Positions 8,780 to 18,255 of a stretch of 45,349 nt of DNA are shown piece after piece. A program made the translations under genes and the position numbers. Numbering within the stretch: the stretch's first letter is position 1; every line of letters starts with the position of its first letter. The notes beneath the pieces are model-generated. The model was not told the origin of the DNA. It saw only the letters and a list, made by a program, of their open reading frames with translations, and did no database searches. The stretch lies in contig CAIQWC010000032.1 in assembly GCA_903875425.1 (NCBI GenBank), positions 1 through 45,349 of the forward strand, given 5' to 3'. The DNA is from an uncultured Actinomycetes bacterium (GTDB lineage: Bacteria > Actinomycetota > Acidimicrobiia > Acidimicrobiales > RAAP-2).

Positions 8780-9793
8780 ATGACTTCCCCCCTCCACTAC
8801 AGCCGCCCAACAATTTGGAGCGTGGCTCATGCCGAGGCCCCCGAGGTAGTCACCTCCGCATGGTTCGATGAGCAGCTCAGCGACACCTACCAACGATGCC
8901 GTATCCGCCCCGGGCTTTTACAAAGCGTCGCCGGCATTATCGAGCGTCGCTGGTGGCCCGAAGATCTCCGTTTCGATGAAGCAGCCGCCCTAGCCGGTGC
9001 ACAAGCCATGGAGCAAGCAGGCATTGCGGCCTCCGACGTTGACCTTTTAATCTCGACGTCGGTATCGAGGCACCATCTTGAGCCTTCGGTGGCCTGTGCG
9101 GTACACCAGCACCTGGGACTTCCGTCGACGGCCACCAACTATGACCTAGCCAATGCCTGTCTTGGCTTTGTTAATGCCATGGACATTGCCGCGATGGCTA
9201 TTGAAACAGGTCGTGCTCGCGTGGTACTCATCGTCGACGGTGAGGGAAGCCGTGCGACGCAACTTGCTACCATCAGGCGGCTGCAAGAAACCACGACAAT
9301 CTTGAGCGATGTCTTTGATCAGTTCGCATCGCTGACCCTTGGATCTGGGGCGGCTGCCATGGTGATGGGTGGACCACGAGATGGCTCGCATCGCTACCTT
9401 GGTGGCATCTGTCGTGCCGCTACCCAACACCATGAACTCTGCGTTGGCGACTTAGAAAGTATGAAGACCGACGCTGGCGCCTTACTCAAAGGTGGTCTGG
9501 CCTTAGCGGACGAAGCCTTTCGGGCAGCCGCTGAGCAGGGCTGGTCCTGGCATGATGCTGATCGGTATATCCCCCACCAAATCTCAACGGTCCACACTCA
9601 AAAACTTTGCGAACTCGCCGACATTGATATGGCCAAGGTTGCTCAGACCTTCCCGCTCTTTGGCAATATTGGTCCGGCGTCTGTGCCGTATACGCTCTCG
9701 ACGGTTGCGGCTGATCTCCAGCAGGGCGAGCGCGTGGTCTTGTTAGGGGTTGGCTCGGGCCTTAACTGCGCCGGCGCTGAATTGCTCTGGTAA
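8780..9793 (+). CDS. oleA: OleA, acyl-CoA head-to-head condensing thiolase (3-oxoacyl synthase III family)
   Basis: OleA joins two long-chain acyl-CoA molecules in a non-decarboxylative Claisen reaction to give a beta-keto acid, the first step of long-chain olefin synthesis. The 337-residue product has the thiolase-fold triad Cys127 (NACLGF), His266 (IPHQIS) and Asn296 (NIGPAS). A Glu at 101 in LEPS may be the cross-dimer glutamate described for OleA. Fusion and gene order downstream (oleBC, oleD) support OleA over FabH. ATG 8780 was chosen: an upstream GTG at 8726 would add 18 residues unlike the family, and a -10-like box sits just ahead of 8780. The stop overlaps the oleBC start (TAATG), implying coupled translation. 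Confidence 0.9.
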   Translation: MTSPLHYSRPTIWSVAHAEAPEVVTSAWFDEQLSDTYQRCRIRPGLLQSVAGIIERRWWPEDLRFDEAAALAGAQAMEQAGIAASDVDLLISTSVSRHHLEPSVACAVHQHLGLPSTATNYDLANACLGFVNAMDIAAMAIETGRARVVLIVDGEGSRATQLATIRRLQETTTILSDVFDQFASLTLGSGAAAMVMGGPRDGSHRYLGGICRAATQHHELCVGDLESMKTDAGALLKGGLALADEAFRAAAEQGWSWHDADRYIPHQISTVHTQKLCELADIDMAKVAQTFPLFGNIGPASVPYTLSTVAADLQQGERVVLLGVGSGLNCAGAELLW

Positions 9794-12225
9794 TGACCGT
9801 GGCGACACCTGCGGCTCTGTCGCCGACACCCGAACAGCTTGCGGCTTGGGGGATAGATCCCGCTTGGTCGAGACGGGTGAGAATCGACGGCGCTGATGGA
9901 CGCCCCGTTAATTGGCATGTCTTCGACACGGGACCCGGCCCCCGCGGCACCATTGTTTGTGTTCATGGCAATCCCACCTGGGCCTATGCCTGGAAAGATC
10001 TGCTCACCACGCTGAGTCCGGCATGGCGCGTCATCGCCGTTGATCAAACCGGCATGGGCTATTCAGAGCGTGAGCGGCCTCGAACCTTGGAGCAACGCAT
10101 AGAAGAGTTAGTCAGTTTTTGCCGCCAAGAAGTATCGGGACCGCTCGTCGTGGTGGCCCACGACTGGGGTGGGGCCATCAGCGTCGGGGCGGCTGACCAA
10201 CTTCAAGTCGAAGCGCTGGTACTGGCCAATACTGCGGTAGCGAAACCAGATGACGTCGCGGTACCCCCCTTGATTACGGCGTCGCGAGCACTCGTCAATG
10301 TGATGTGCCGATATACGCCGCTCTTTGTAGAAGGCACAGCCCGAATGACGAGCCGGCAGCACCGAGCAGCCCTGCGCGCCCCGTATCGAGGAGCGAAACG
10401 CCGAGTAGCGGTTCGTGATTTCGTCGCCGATATTCCCCTTCGTCCTTCGGATATCTCCCATGGGGCCTTAGAACGCTGCGGAGAAAATTTCGCAGCACTG
10501 ACCTGCCCGATCTTGCTGCTGTGGGGTGCGAAAGATCCGGTGTTCCATGATCGTTTCCTCCGCGACCTGAGACAACGCGCTCCCCATGCTGATGTCCAGC
10601 GCTTTGCCGATGCTGGTCACCTCGTCGCCCTCGATAAGCCAATCGGTGCTGTGGTCGCCGATTGGCTTCATGCTAAGGCTTCGCGGCAGTCGACCGTGGC
10701 GCGCGACGCTAGATTCTCGGACGTGCTCGCGACAGTGAAGCAACGAGCTAACGATGAGCGTCCCGTCTATGTCGGCCCCGACGGATCCCTGAGCTGGGCC
10801 GCCTTGGCCGAGCGTTCACGGCAGCTAAGCCATGTGCTCCGAAGCGATGGACTCAGTAAGGGTGATCGCGTAGCGGTACTGATTCCACCGAGTCCCGATC
10901 TCTTGGTGGCGGTATGTGCGCTGTGGCGCTGTGGAGCCGTCCCCGTGCTCGCCGATGCTTCAGCGGGATTGGGCGCACTGAAAACCTTGATGCGCGCGCA
11001 AAGTCCTCGCTACGTATTAGGGACCAAGCTCACGCTCTTGCTGGCGCGCAGCCTTCGTTTTGCGCCCCGCGCCCGCTATGGCTTGTTCGGCTCCCTGCCT
11101 GGCACCCTCGATTGTGGCGGCCTAAACGCGGGGGACGAGCACGATGACGCAGTGATCGCCAGCGATGATGTTGCCGCCATCGTGCATACCTCGGGCGCGA
11201 CGGGACCAGCCAAGGCCGTGCGCTATAGCCACGGACAACTCAGCGCACAGCGTGGCGCCATGAATAGCTTGGTAGATCGTGATCCCGATTCGGCGTTTAC
11301 GACATCGTTTGCAGCCTTTATGTTGCTTTCACCACTGCTTGGCAAGACCTGTGTCCGGCCAGATTTCAATATCAATAAACCTTCAACCTTAGGTTTTGAT
11401 GAACTCTCTAAGGCGAGTCAACGAGCTCGTGTTGGTGCGGCGTGGCTCTCGCCCGCATCGGCGAGGCGGGTGGTTGCCACGGCTAAGGGGCGCACGCTGC
11501 CTATTCCTCTCGTGATGCTCGCGGGGGCACCTATCGCTCCGTCGCTTCGACGTGAGCTGGCGGCCATTACGGGAGGTGCCGTGCATACTCCCTACGGCAT
11601 GACCGAATGCCTCCCCGTTACCGACGGCGTGCAGCGAGTGGCCAATGAGTCGCATGCTGGCGTTGGTGTCGGCGTGGCACTTGATGGATGTGCGATTGTC
11701 ATTGAGCGACTCGATGCGCCGGGCCATGGCGTGGTGGCCGATGATGGATGGGGCGAGATTCTCGTATCGGCTCCATGGCTCTTTGACGGCTATGAGGGAT
11801 CCTCAAGCGCTGACGTGGCCTCCACGGTGATGATGGACGGCGTTCGCTTTCACCGAACCGGTGACGTTGGCTATCTCGCGGGCGAGGAACTCTTCGTGTT
11901 GGGCCGGCGTATCCACGTCATTGACGCGGCATCGGGGCCCTTAGCTAGCGTGGCCCTAGAAGGCAGCGTGAGCGATGCCCTCGCTAACGAGGTAGCCGCC
12001 GTAGGGGTGGGCCCTAAGGGAGCCCAAGTTGTGGCGTTAGTTCTTGAGCGGGAGGGGTCACTACGCTTAGCACCCCCAGCAATGAGCGAAGCGGCGAGAG
12101 CGGCACTGAGCATTCCGGTAGCTGCGGTACTTGAAGGGACCTTGCCACGGGATCGTCGTCACCAGTCCAAGGTGGATCGAACAACACTGAGCCGTGATGT
12201 GAGCAACTTCCTAGCTGGCCGCTGA
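9793..12225 (+). CDS. oleBC: OleBC fusion: beta-lactone decarboxylase + beta-lactone synthetase
   Basis: Two enzymes in one 810-residue chain. The N-terminal alpha/beta-hydrolase OleB (to about 300) has oxyanion motif HGNPTW near 59, nucleophile Asp124 in AHDWGG and the catalytic His near 276 in DAGHLV, like haloalkane dehalogenases. OleB turns a cis-beta-lactone into a cis-alkene and CO2. The C-terminal AMP-dependent OleC (from about 315) has the P-loop HTSGATGPAK near 466-475, YGMTE, and RTGDVGYL near 688; it closes the beta-hydroxy acid to the beta-lactone using ATP. Fusion places consecutive steps together and is known in Actinobacteria. Start is fixed by TAATG overlap with oleA; oleD begins two bases after the stop. 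Confidence 0.93.
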   Translation: MTVATPAALSPTPEQLAAWGIDPAWSRRVRIDGADGRPVNWHVFDTGPGPRGTIVCVHGNPTWAYAWKDLLTTLSPAWRVIAVDQTGMGYSERERPRTLEQRIEELVSFCRQEVSGPLVVVAHDWGGAISVGAADQLQVEALVLANTAVAKPDDVAVPPLITASRALVNVMCRYTPLFVEGTARMTSRQHRAALRAPYRGAKRRVAVRDFVADIPLRPSDISHGALERCGENFAALTCPILLLWGAKDPVFHDRFLRDLRQRAPHADVQRFADAGHLVALDKPIGAVVADWLHAKASRQSTVARDARFSDVLATVKQRANDERPVYVGPDGSLSWAALAERSRQLSHVLRSDGLSKGDRVAVLIPPSPDLLVAVCALWRCGAVPVLADASAGLGALKTLMRAQSPRYVLGTKLTLLLARSLRFAPRARYGLFGSLPGTLDCGGLNAGDEHDDAVIASDDVAAIVHTSGATGPAKAVRYSHGQLSAQRGAMNSLVDRDPDSAFTTSFAAFMLLSPLLGKTCVRPDFNINKPSTLGFDELSKASQRARVGAAWLSPASARRVVATAKGRTLPIPLVMLAGAPIAPSLRRELAAITGGAVHTPYGMTECLPVTDGVQRVANESHAGVGVGVALDGCAIVIERLDAPGHGVVADDGWGEILVSAPWLFDGYEGSSSADVASTVMMDGVRFHRTGDVGYLAGEELFVLGRRIHVIDAASGPLASVALEGSVSDALANEVAAVGVGPKGAQVVALVLEREGSLRLAPPAMSEAARAALSIPVAAVLEGTLPRDRRHQSKVDRTTLSRDVSNFLAGR

Positions 12226-12226
12226 C

Positions 12227-13192
12227 ATGCTGCGTGTCCTTGTAACGGGAGCTAGCAGCATGCTTGGCCGAGCCGTTGTCGAAGGCTTGGTCCAGCGAGG
12301 AGACGACGTCACCTGTTTCCAACGTCGACCCAGCGCGTCACAAGGGAAAGACGTACTCGGGGACATACGAGACGCTGATGCCATTGCCTCTGCGTCTCAG
12401 GGTTGCGAAGCCATAATTCATCTCGCGGCCCTCGTGGCACCTCGTCCGCGCTGGCGCGACGCCTATGACGTCAATGTTGGGGGTACGACCAAGGTGCTCG
12501 ATGCGGCCCGAGATTGTGGCCGCCTGGTCTACATCTCTACACCCTCGGTTGCGTTCGACGACAAACCCAGCGTGGGGAGTGCCGCCGAAGTTGCCCGCTA
12601 CGAAGGCCCCGATGCGTATGCCCGATCCAAGGCCATGGCAGAAGTCGAGGTGTTGTCTCGGCGAGACCTGGCCTGCGTGATTCTTCGCCCCCACCTGGTC
12701 TGGGGACCAGGAGACACCCAGCTCGTGGGTCGCATTATCAGCCGTGCGCGTCAGGGACGTCTTGTGTTGCCCGATCACGGGCGGGTACTCCTCGATACCA
12801 CCTACATCGACGACGCAGCCTCCGCCATTATCGCTGGCCTTGATCGTAGCGACGACGCCCCCCAAACGTGGGGTCGTCCCTGGGTGGTCACGGGCAATGA
12901 TCCGAGGCCGCTCGCCGAATTAGTCGCTGGAATTTTGGCTGCCGCCAAGATCTCACGTTTGCCGAGGTCGCTTCCTGCACCGGTCGTTGAACGTATTGGT
13001 TGGGTCCTCGGGCGCTGCTGGCCAACGGATGAACCACCCTTAACTCAGTTCGCCGCTCGTCAGTTATCGGTAGCTCACTGGTTTGATCAACGAGATACTC
13101 AAAGGGCGCTTCGCTGGCAGCCCATGGTCAGCGTTGATGAGGGCATTCGTCGGCTCTCGACGTGGTTTCAAGAGCATGATTTGAGTACCTGA
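12227..13192 (+). CDS. oleD: OleD, NAD(P)-dependent 2-alkyl-3-ketoalkanoate reductase
   Basis: An extended-SDR (NAD-dependent epimerase fold) protein of 321 residues that reduces the OleA beta-keto acid to the beta-hydroxy acid used by OleC. TGASSMLG at 7-14 binds NAD(P); catalytic Tyr131-x3-Lys135 is in YARSK, with Ser/Thr at 104-107 (STPS). HLVWGPGD and the substrate-side C-terminal region are typical of the 3-beta-HSD/OleD subgroup. It begins two bases after the oleBC stop, so the three genes form one operon. The next gene, on the other strand, ends 24 bp away. Confidence 0.9.
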   Translation: MLRVLVTGASSMLGRAVVEGLVQRGDDVTCFQRRPSASQGKDVLGDIRDADAIASASQGCEAIIHLAALVAPRPRWRDAYDVNVGGTTKVLDAARDCGRLVYISTPSVAFDDKPSVGSAAEVARYEGPDAYARSKAMAEVEVLSRRDLACVILRPHLVWGPGDTQLVGRIISRARQGRLVLPDHGRVLLDTTYIDDAASAIIAGLDRSDDAPQTWGRPWVVTGNDPRPLAELVAGILAAAKISRLPRSLPAPVVERIGWVLGRCWPTDEPPLTQFAARQLSVAHWFDQRDTQRALRWQPMVSVDEGIRRLSTWFQEHDLST

Positions 13193-13216
13193 TCACACTT
13201 TGGAGCCACCGTACTC

Positions 13217-13453
13217 TCAAGGTAGGTGTGGTGTTGGCGAGGGCTTCGCCGGAGCTCGAGTTCGCTCAGGTTCACCATCATCGTCGACGAGACCGAGGAA
13301 TTTAAGAATCCGCCTCCCGCCGCCCCCATCGTCATCGTCGTCGCCGTCTTCGCTATTCCAGATTCTCCAGAAGTAATAGGCGGCAAACGCCGCGGCGACC
13401 ATGCGGACGATGGCTCGTGGGTTCGTCAGAATCCAATGCCAGGCCTCACCCAT
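13217..13453 (-). CDS. Small single-pass membrane protein, unknown function
   Basis: A 78-residue product. I see one hydrophobic helix (about residues 14-30, VRMVAAAFAAYYFWRIW), then a run of Asp (DGDDDDDGGGG), then a charged Pro-rich tail. The start at 13453 is preferred because GGAG lies eight bases before it; an upstream codon at 13495 lacks this. The plus-strand frame across the same bases (13226-13492) has no such signals. I do not recognise a family. It lies upstream of nothing on its own strand except the racemase gene behind it. Confidence 0.55.
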   Translation of the reverse strand: MGEAWHWILTNPRAIVRMVAAAFAAYYFWRIWNSEDGDDDDDGGGGRRILKFLGLVDDDGEPERTRAPAKPSPTPHLP

Positions 13454-13501
13454 AGGAATTCTCCATGGCAAGACTCTGCCATCGAGCTGTGACATCTATT
13501 C

Positions 13502-14557
13502 CTAGCAACGCACAAAGGGCGAGGTCATCGCGGCAAGTAAGGCTGCGTAGTTGACGGCGAAGCTGAGCTCTTGGCCCACCGAGGCCTCCCCATCGAGGCT
13601 TTCAAGCACGAGATGGTCGCTGCTAGAGCCGATGATGGTGAATCCCTCGGGAGCGGTTAAACCCGAGGGATCAGTGTCTTGTCGGCCCAAGGCGACGATG
13701 ACCCGGTGAACGAGGCCTTCGCGGTGTTGGCGAGGGTGTTCTTCGCCAAAGGCATTTTCGCCCCTTGACCCCCAAGGATTCGCAGGTTTTGTATTTGACT
13801 CAATGACTTCGGCGGTCAAGGTAAACGCATTGTCCTTGAGGCCTTCGATATGGCTTCGGTGCACGGTTTCTCGGCCAAGCAAGATGGATTCGCCAAGGCG
13901 TAGGTGGTTAATACGTCCGATATGGCTATCGACACCGAAGGCCCAAACGAGATTCGCAGAATTTCCCCCCGAAATGATCTCGAGTTCCATATCGAGGCTG
14001 CTTTCGAGTGAGTCAACGAGATCTGATAGTTGACTCATGTTGGTGTTGTCAGGGATCACACCGCTTTGACAGGCCAAATTGGTGCCGATGCCTTTGACGT
14101 AGATACCTGGGAGTTGGCGGACGGCGCGGAGTACTGCTTCGACATCCTCAAGCATGATGCCTTCACGGAGGTCTCCGAGTTCGACCATGAGAATGACGCC
14201 GTGTTGCCTGTCTTGCGAGAGAGCTTCTAAGGAGAGGGCTTCGATGACGCCTAATTCAGTATTGAGGCTGATATCAGCGTGGGCAACGACGCGAGCTACT
14301 TGGCTAGGCATAGGCGAGCGAATGAGCATGATGGGATGGGTGATGCCAGCATGTCGGAGTCGTTCTACGTTTTCTATGCGAGATTCACCCAGCGACGTTG
14401 TACCGGCATCGATGAGTTGCTTCGCTACCTCGGGATTACCGAGCGTGGCTTTGGTGACGCCACAGACTTCAATACTGAGGGGTTGGAGTTGGGTGACGAG
14501 AGTACTGGCGTTGTGATGAATGGCTTGGAGGTTGGTGGTCAACCTCGGGTTGTTCAT
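13502..14557 (-). CDS. PLP-dependent alanine/ornithine racemase family protein
   Basis: A fold-type III PLP enzyme of 351 residues, closest by motif to the ornithine/amino-acid racemase group (COG3457 type). The PLP-binding Lys lies in VTKATLGNPEVA near residue 36, followed by LGESRIEN; the C-terminal FAVNYAALLAAMTSPFV also fits that group. It would interconvert L- and D-forms of an amino acid; which one cannot be read from sequence. Its ATG overlaps the stop of the DUF1611 gene (ATGA), so the two are translated together. That pairing suggests a shared D-amino-acid or N-acyl-amino-acid pathway. Confidence 0.82.
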   Translation of the reverse strand: MNNPRLTTNLQAIHHNASTLVTQLQPLSIEVCGVTKATLGNPEVAKQLIDAGTTSLGESRIENVERLRHAGITHPIMLIRSPMPSQVARVVAHADISLNTELGVIEALSLEALSQDRQHGVILMVELGDLREGIMLEDVEAVLRAVRQLPGIYVKGIGTNLACQSGVIPDNTNMSQLSDLVDSLESSLDMELEIISGGNSANLVWAFGVDSHIGRINHLRLGESILLGRETVHRSHIEGLKDNAFTLTAEVIESNTKPANPWGSRGENAFGEEHPRQHREGLVHRVIVALGRQDTDPSGLTAPEGFTIIGSSSDHLVLESLDGEASVGQELSFAVNYAALLAAMTSPFVRC

Positions 14558-15684
14558 GTCGTCAAGGCGGCGGGGATTCGGATGAGCTCGGGGAAAGCGC
14601 CGATCACCATATCGATGAGACGACTCGTGGGCCGAGTTAACGCGTCGGTAACGGGGATGTTCAGGTCTCGTTCGAATTCTTTGATCGCGAAGCTGACCTC
14701 TCTATCATCCATATTCTCATGGTTGATGGTGAGGCCAATGACCGATGCGTCAGAGAAGGTCTCGAGCAAGGTGATCTCACGAGCCGGAGATGGCGTAGGG
14801 ATTTGGGGGAAGTCACCAAGGTAGTGTCGAGCGGGAGCGTGCTGCAAGATAACCCCATTGGGTTTGGCGCCCCGAAGAATAAACGTTGAAGAGAGATAGG
14901 CCGGATGGCTTAAGGCCCCCTGGCCTTCGATGATGATGACGTCGGGGTGTTCACCAGTAAAGGCTTCAACTACCGCGCTCTCCATCTCGCCGGAACAGAA
15001 TTGACAAGGTATGGCATCTAAGGCCACGCCGTAGCGCACACCTTGGATGAGGCCGGTTTGGCCGGTACTCACCATGACCGCGTGGACGCCATAGTCGTTC
15101 AGTGCTTTGGTCAGAATCGTGGCGGTGGTTCGCTTACCAACGGCTGAATCGGTTCCGAGAACCGCGATCCTCGGGCAGGTTACCGTATCGATGCGACCAG
15201 AGAACATATGGAGATCTTTTTTGTCAGGCGGTCGGCGTACGTCAATAATCTCGACGTCGTTGGCGGCAGCTTCGGCGACGAACTCGAGGTCGTCATTTAA
15301 GAACTCGTGGAGGCCATTGACGATGCTGATGCCTTGTTCCATCGCATCGAGAAGCACACGGCGTTCCTTGGAGTTCAACATGCCCGAGAGCGGGGCCATG
15401 CCGAAGATGAGATAGTCAGGTTTGGGGAATTGGAGATGAATCGCTGCCGTTAAGTCCCGAACGATAGGGATGCCATTGGGCTGATCATCAAGGAAGAGAC
15501 CTGCGTCTTGGCCGACGTGGTGAGAATCAATAACCGACAAGATGCGGTATCGCTCCGAGTGTCTCACGAGGCCGTTGGCAGTTTTGCCATCTTGGGAGCC
15601 AAAGTTGGCTTCGCAGTAGATAACGGCGGTGGGAGAAGTGGTTTCTTGAGCGACCATCGCACGAGAGGGGGGGACAGTAGCCAT
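14554..15684 (-). CDS. DUF1611 family P-loop protein (DgcN-like)
   Basis: A 376-residue DUF1611 protein. A Rossmann-like N-terminal part is followed by a P-loop-type segment LGTDSAVGKRTTA and IIIEGQGALSHP. One member, DgcN, has been described as a D-glutamate N-acetyltransferase acting beside an epimerase; I recall this from the literature and cannot check it here. The overlap with a racemase-family gene (ATGA) fits such a role, but the partner here is a PLP enzyme rather than the enolase-type epimerase. AAGGAG stands four bases before the ATG, giving a strong start. It is the first gene of a two-gene operon. Confidence 0.8.
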   Translation of the reverse strand: MATVPPSRAMVAQETTSPTAVIYCEANFGSQDGKTANGLVRHSERYRILSVIDSHHVGQDAGLFLDDQPNGIPIVRDLTAAIHLQFPKPDYLIFGMAPLSGMLNSKERRVLLDAMEQGISIVNGLHEFLNDDLEFVAEAAANDVEIIDVRRPPDKKDLHMFSGRIDTVTCPRIAVLGTDSAVGKRTTATILTKALNDYGVHAVMVSTGQTGLIQGVRYGVALDAIPCQFCSGEMESAVVEAFTGEHPDVIIIEGQGALSHPAYLSSTFILRGAKPNGVILQHAPARHYLGDFPQIPTPSPAREITLLETFSDASVIGLTINHENMDDREVSFAIKEFERDLNIPVTDALTRPTSRLIDMVIGAFPELIRIPAALTT

Positions 15685-15997
15685 GGGGCTCCTTGAGACG
15701 AGCCAAGAAGAGGCGACGGTGTGGACGAGCCTGAGAAATCACAAGCATCCACCAAGGGGTCCCCAAGAAGCGTGAAGTTCCTAGTGTACAGGGCTTTTTC
15801 TCAAAAAGTTCTGGCCCGGCCTATGGGGCGTGGCGAACCCGAGCACGTGGGGCCAGAGGTGGCCGAGGGATCACGTAATTTCCCAGCGAACGCTGAGCAA
15901 TGACAATGCGAAGCGCACGGAAGCCTTGGCGTTCTCTGATTCAACGCTGAGTACGCTTTGGGGCTAGGCCCGCGGATCAACTGCACCTACCGTTCAG
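15685..15997. other. Gap upstream of DUF1611 gene, no supported gene
   Basis: This 313-base stretch lies between two minus-strand genes. It should hold the end of the flavoprotein transcript and the promoter of the DUF1611-racemase pair. I see a 6-bp repeat CTTTTT-ctc-AAAAAG near 15798-15812 but no definite promoter or terminator, and no frame with a ribosome site. Confidence 0.4.
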
Positions 15998-17119
15998 CTA
16001 CTGCTTCTTGATGCCCCCATATAAGTAGCGCTCGGTGAAACCTCGAAAGAGCAGTACGGTGGCCAGCGACGCGGGGAATCGGAATCGTCTTCCATTGGGT
16101 TGGAACACCGTGAGACCTCGGTCTTGCAGACCCAAGATCGAACCCCAGCGATATGGGGTTGCTTTAAAGCGCTTATGGCTTGGCTTCCCCTGGGAGAGAG
16201 CGTTGATATTGGCGATCACGACCTTCCAACCCCAATTACGCGCTGAGCTTCGAAGCGGGTCACTAGCCGCTACGTCTCCCACCGCGAAGATATTTCGCTG
16301 GCCCGAGACGAGGAGGTGTTCATCGACGATCACAAAACCGTGATCGTCGAGGATATCGCGAGGGAGAAAACCACTATGGGGCCGGGTGATACCCGTAGCC
16401 CAAAGAACGAGATCTGCGCGGAAGGGTTCTTGTCCCGACGAAAACCGTAGGGGCTCTGTGGTGAGTGCCGTAGGGGTCATGCCGTTGGGGAGCTCCACTC
16501 GATGATGGGGGTGGAGGTGGACGCCATCGCGAGCAAGGACGCGGCTCACCCACGCTCGCACTTTCGGGTGGTAGTCGGAGAGGAGAGTCTCCTTGCCGTA
16601 GAAGAGATGAATAGTTTTGTTAGTACTCAGCGCCAAGTTGTCAGCGACACTGACTCCCGTTGCACCTCCGCCAACGATGGCGATAGTGGAGGCAGCCTCA
16701 ATCATTCGAGCATGATCGTCTAGCTCTTGGTCGATCTCTGCCTGAGTTTGGCTTCGGTCATGTCGCCAAAAACCATTACTCGCTCCCGTGGCGATAACGA
16801 GGAAGTCGTACGACTCGATAGAGCTTGTTGCGTCGACGTGTTCGATGGTCACGGTCCGAGATGAACGATCAACCTCGATGGCGCGCCCGTGGATGGTAGG
16901 GACCTTGGCTAATTTTTTAAATCGAGATAGGGCAATAAAATAAGACGCTCGCCACTGAGCAGGGTTAGTGAGGCGGGTGCCAAGTTCTTGGCCACTGAGG
17001 AGTGCAGGCTTGGTAGAAACTCCCAAGACATCGAAGTTCCGACTGAGTCGGGTGGTGATGAGGATGCCGGTATCGCCGAGTCCCAGCACAATGACTCGAG
17101 GCTTTGTATGGCTACTCAT
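15998..17119 (-). CDS. FAD-dependent pyridine nucleotide-disulfide family oxidoreductase (NDH-2-like)
   Basis: A 373-residue flavoprotein with two nucleotide-binding folds. The FAD loop VLGLGDTG is at the N-terminus, VIATGAS ends the first domain, IVGGGATGVSVA is the NAD(P)H loop and NIFAVGDVAASD is the second FAD motif. It resembles type II NADH dehydrogenases and AIF/ferredoxin-reductase-like enzymes that pass electrons from NAD(P)H to a quinone or protein. The C-terminal LFRGFTERYLYGG could touch the membrane. ATG 17119 was chosen over a TTG at 17134. A 129-bp gap separates it from the divergent DUF1295 gene. Substrate is not determinable from sequence. Confidence 0.78.
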   Translation of the reverse strand: MSSHTKPRVIVLGLGDTGILITTRLSRNFDVLGVSTKPALLSGQELGTRLTNPAQWRASYFIALSRFKKLAKVPTIHGRAIEVDRSSRTVTIEHVDATSSIESYDFLVIATGASNGFWRHDRSQTQAEIDQELDDHARMIEAASTIAIVGGGATGVSVADNLALSTNKTIHLFYGKETLLSDYHPKVRAWVSRVLARDGVHLHPHHRVELPNGMTPTALTTEPLRFSSGQEPFRADLVLWATGITRPHSGFLPRDILDDHGFVIVDEHLLVSGQRNIFAVGDVAASDPLRSSARNWGWKVVIANINALSQGKPSHKRFKATPYRWGSILGLQDRGLTVFQPNGRRFRFPASLATVLLFRGFTERYLYGGIKKQ

Positions 17120-17248
17120 GGTCCATAACCTCAACCGTTTCCCTCGCTAAATCCATGAAGAATCGAGACGAGCCTAATAGGGTAGAACGCATAACACCGT
17201 GCTTGCCTGAGGGTATTCAGCAAGCGTGAAGGACGAAAGAAGGCGGCG

Positions 17249-18166
17249 ATGAGCGGAAGAGCTCTGGGGCAACGACTACACAAGACAGGAGCGCTGTTCA
17301 TTGTTTTGGTGGCCTACGTCATCGCCGTGGGCGGCGCGTGGTTGGTAGCGCAAGCCTTTGGCTTCCATCGACCCGTCTGGGCTTTGGGACTTGGCTACGG
17401 AGCCGCGACCCTCATTATTTATGGATGGTCATGTCTTCTTGACAACGCGTCAATGTTTGATCCCTGGTGGAGTGTATTGCCAGCCGCGGCCGCGGTGTGG
17501 CTCAGCTGTGGGGCCACAGCGGGAGTGCCCACGCTTCGGATCATCCTCGTGTTAGTTACGGTTTGGGTCTGGGCGGTACGGCTCACCCTTAACTGGATCC
17601 GAGGTTGGGCAGGCCTTCACCACGAAGATTGGCGCTACCTCGATCTCTACACCAAGGGCCCTAAATACCTCATGTCGCTCAGTGCGGTTCACTTCTTTCC
17701 AACGTTTATTGTCTTTTTGGTTTCGGTGCCCATGGTTCCGGCCTTGGTATGGGGACATAACCGAGTCAGCGCGCTCGACTGGATTGCCTTAGCGCTGGGG
17801 CTTAGTGCAGCGGCTATGCAGCTCATCGCCGATGAGCAGATGCGCGCGTTTCGAAGGCAAAAACAATCCGGTGCGGTTATGGATCGCGGGCTATGGCGTT
17901 ACTCGCGCCATCCCAACTACTTCGGCGAAGTGCTGCTGTGGTGGTCGATCTGGCTCTTTGCACTCAGTGCAGATCCTGCTTGGTGGTGGACTGTGGTTGG
18001 ACCTATTGCGGTTACGGTCATGATGTTGGCTGCCTCGATTCCTATGCTTGATGAGCGCAGTCGTGCTCGGCGTCCTGAGTTTGAGGCCTACGCCAAGACG
18101 ACCTCTGCCTTTGTGCCGTGGCCTCCGAAGAAATTGTCGGCAGGTAACCGGCCTCGTGAGGCCTAG
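17249..18166 (+). CDS. DUF1295 / steroid 5-alpha-reductase-like membrane enzyme
   Basis: A 305-residue polytopic membrane protein with about seven hydrophobic helices. The C-terminal signature RGLWRYSRHPNYFGE is the conserved NADPH-binding motif of the DUF1295/isoprenylcysteine methyltransferase/5-alpha-reductase superfamily. It likely reduces a double bond in a lipid or sterol-like substrate at the membrane; the real substrate is unknown. GAAAGAAGG five bases before ATG is a good ribosome site. The next gene is a UbiA prenyltransferase, so both may act on isoprenoid lipids (inference). Confidence 0.85.
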   Translation: MSGRALGQRLHKTGALFIVLVAYVIAVGGAWLVAQAFGFHRPVWALGLGYGAATLIIYGWSCLLDNASMFDPWWSVLPAAAAVWLSCGATAGVPTLRIILVLVTVWVWAVRLTLNWIRGWAGLHHEDWRYLDLYTKGPKYLMSLSAVHFFPTFIVFLVSVPMVPALVWGHNRVSALDWIALALGLSAAAMQLIADEQMRAFRRQKQSGAVMDRGLWRYSRHPNYFGEVLLWWSIWLFALSADPAWWWTVVGPIAVTVMMLAASIPMLDERSRARRPEFEAYAKTTSAFVPWPPKKLSAGNRPREA

Positions 18167-18255
18167 AGCGTTGGGAATTCAAGGGTAAGGCTGGCCTCTA
18201 GAGCCCTTCTCTACGCTTCTATGACGCCGTCACCTAAAGCCGAGAAACCCGTGTC

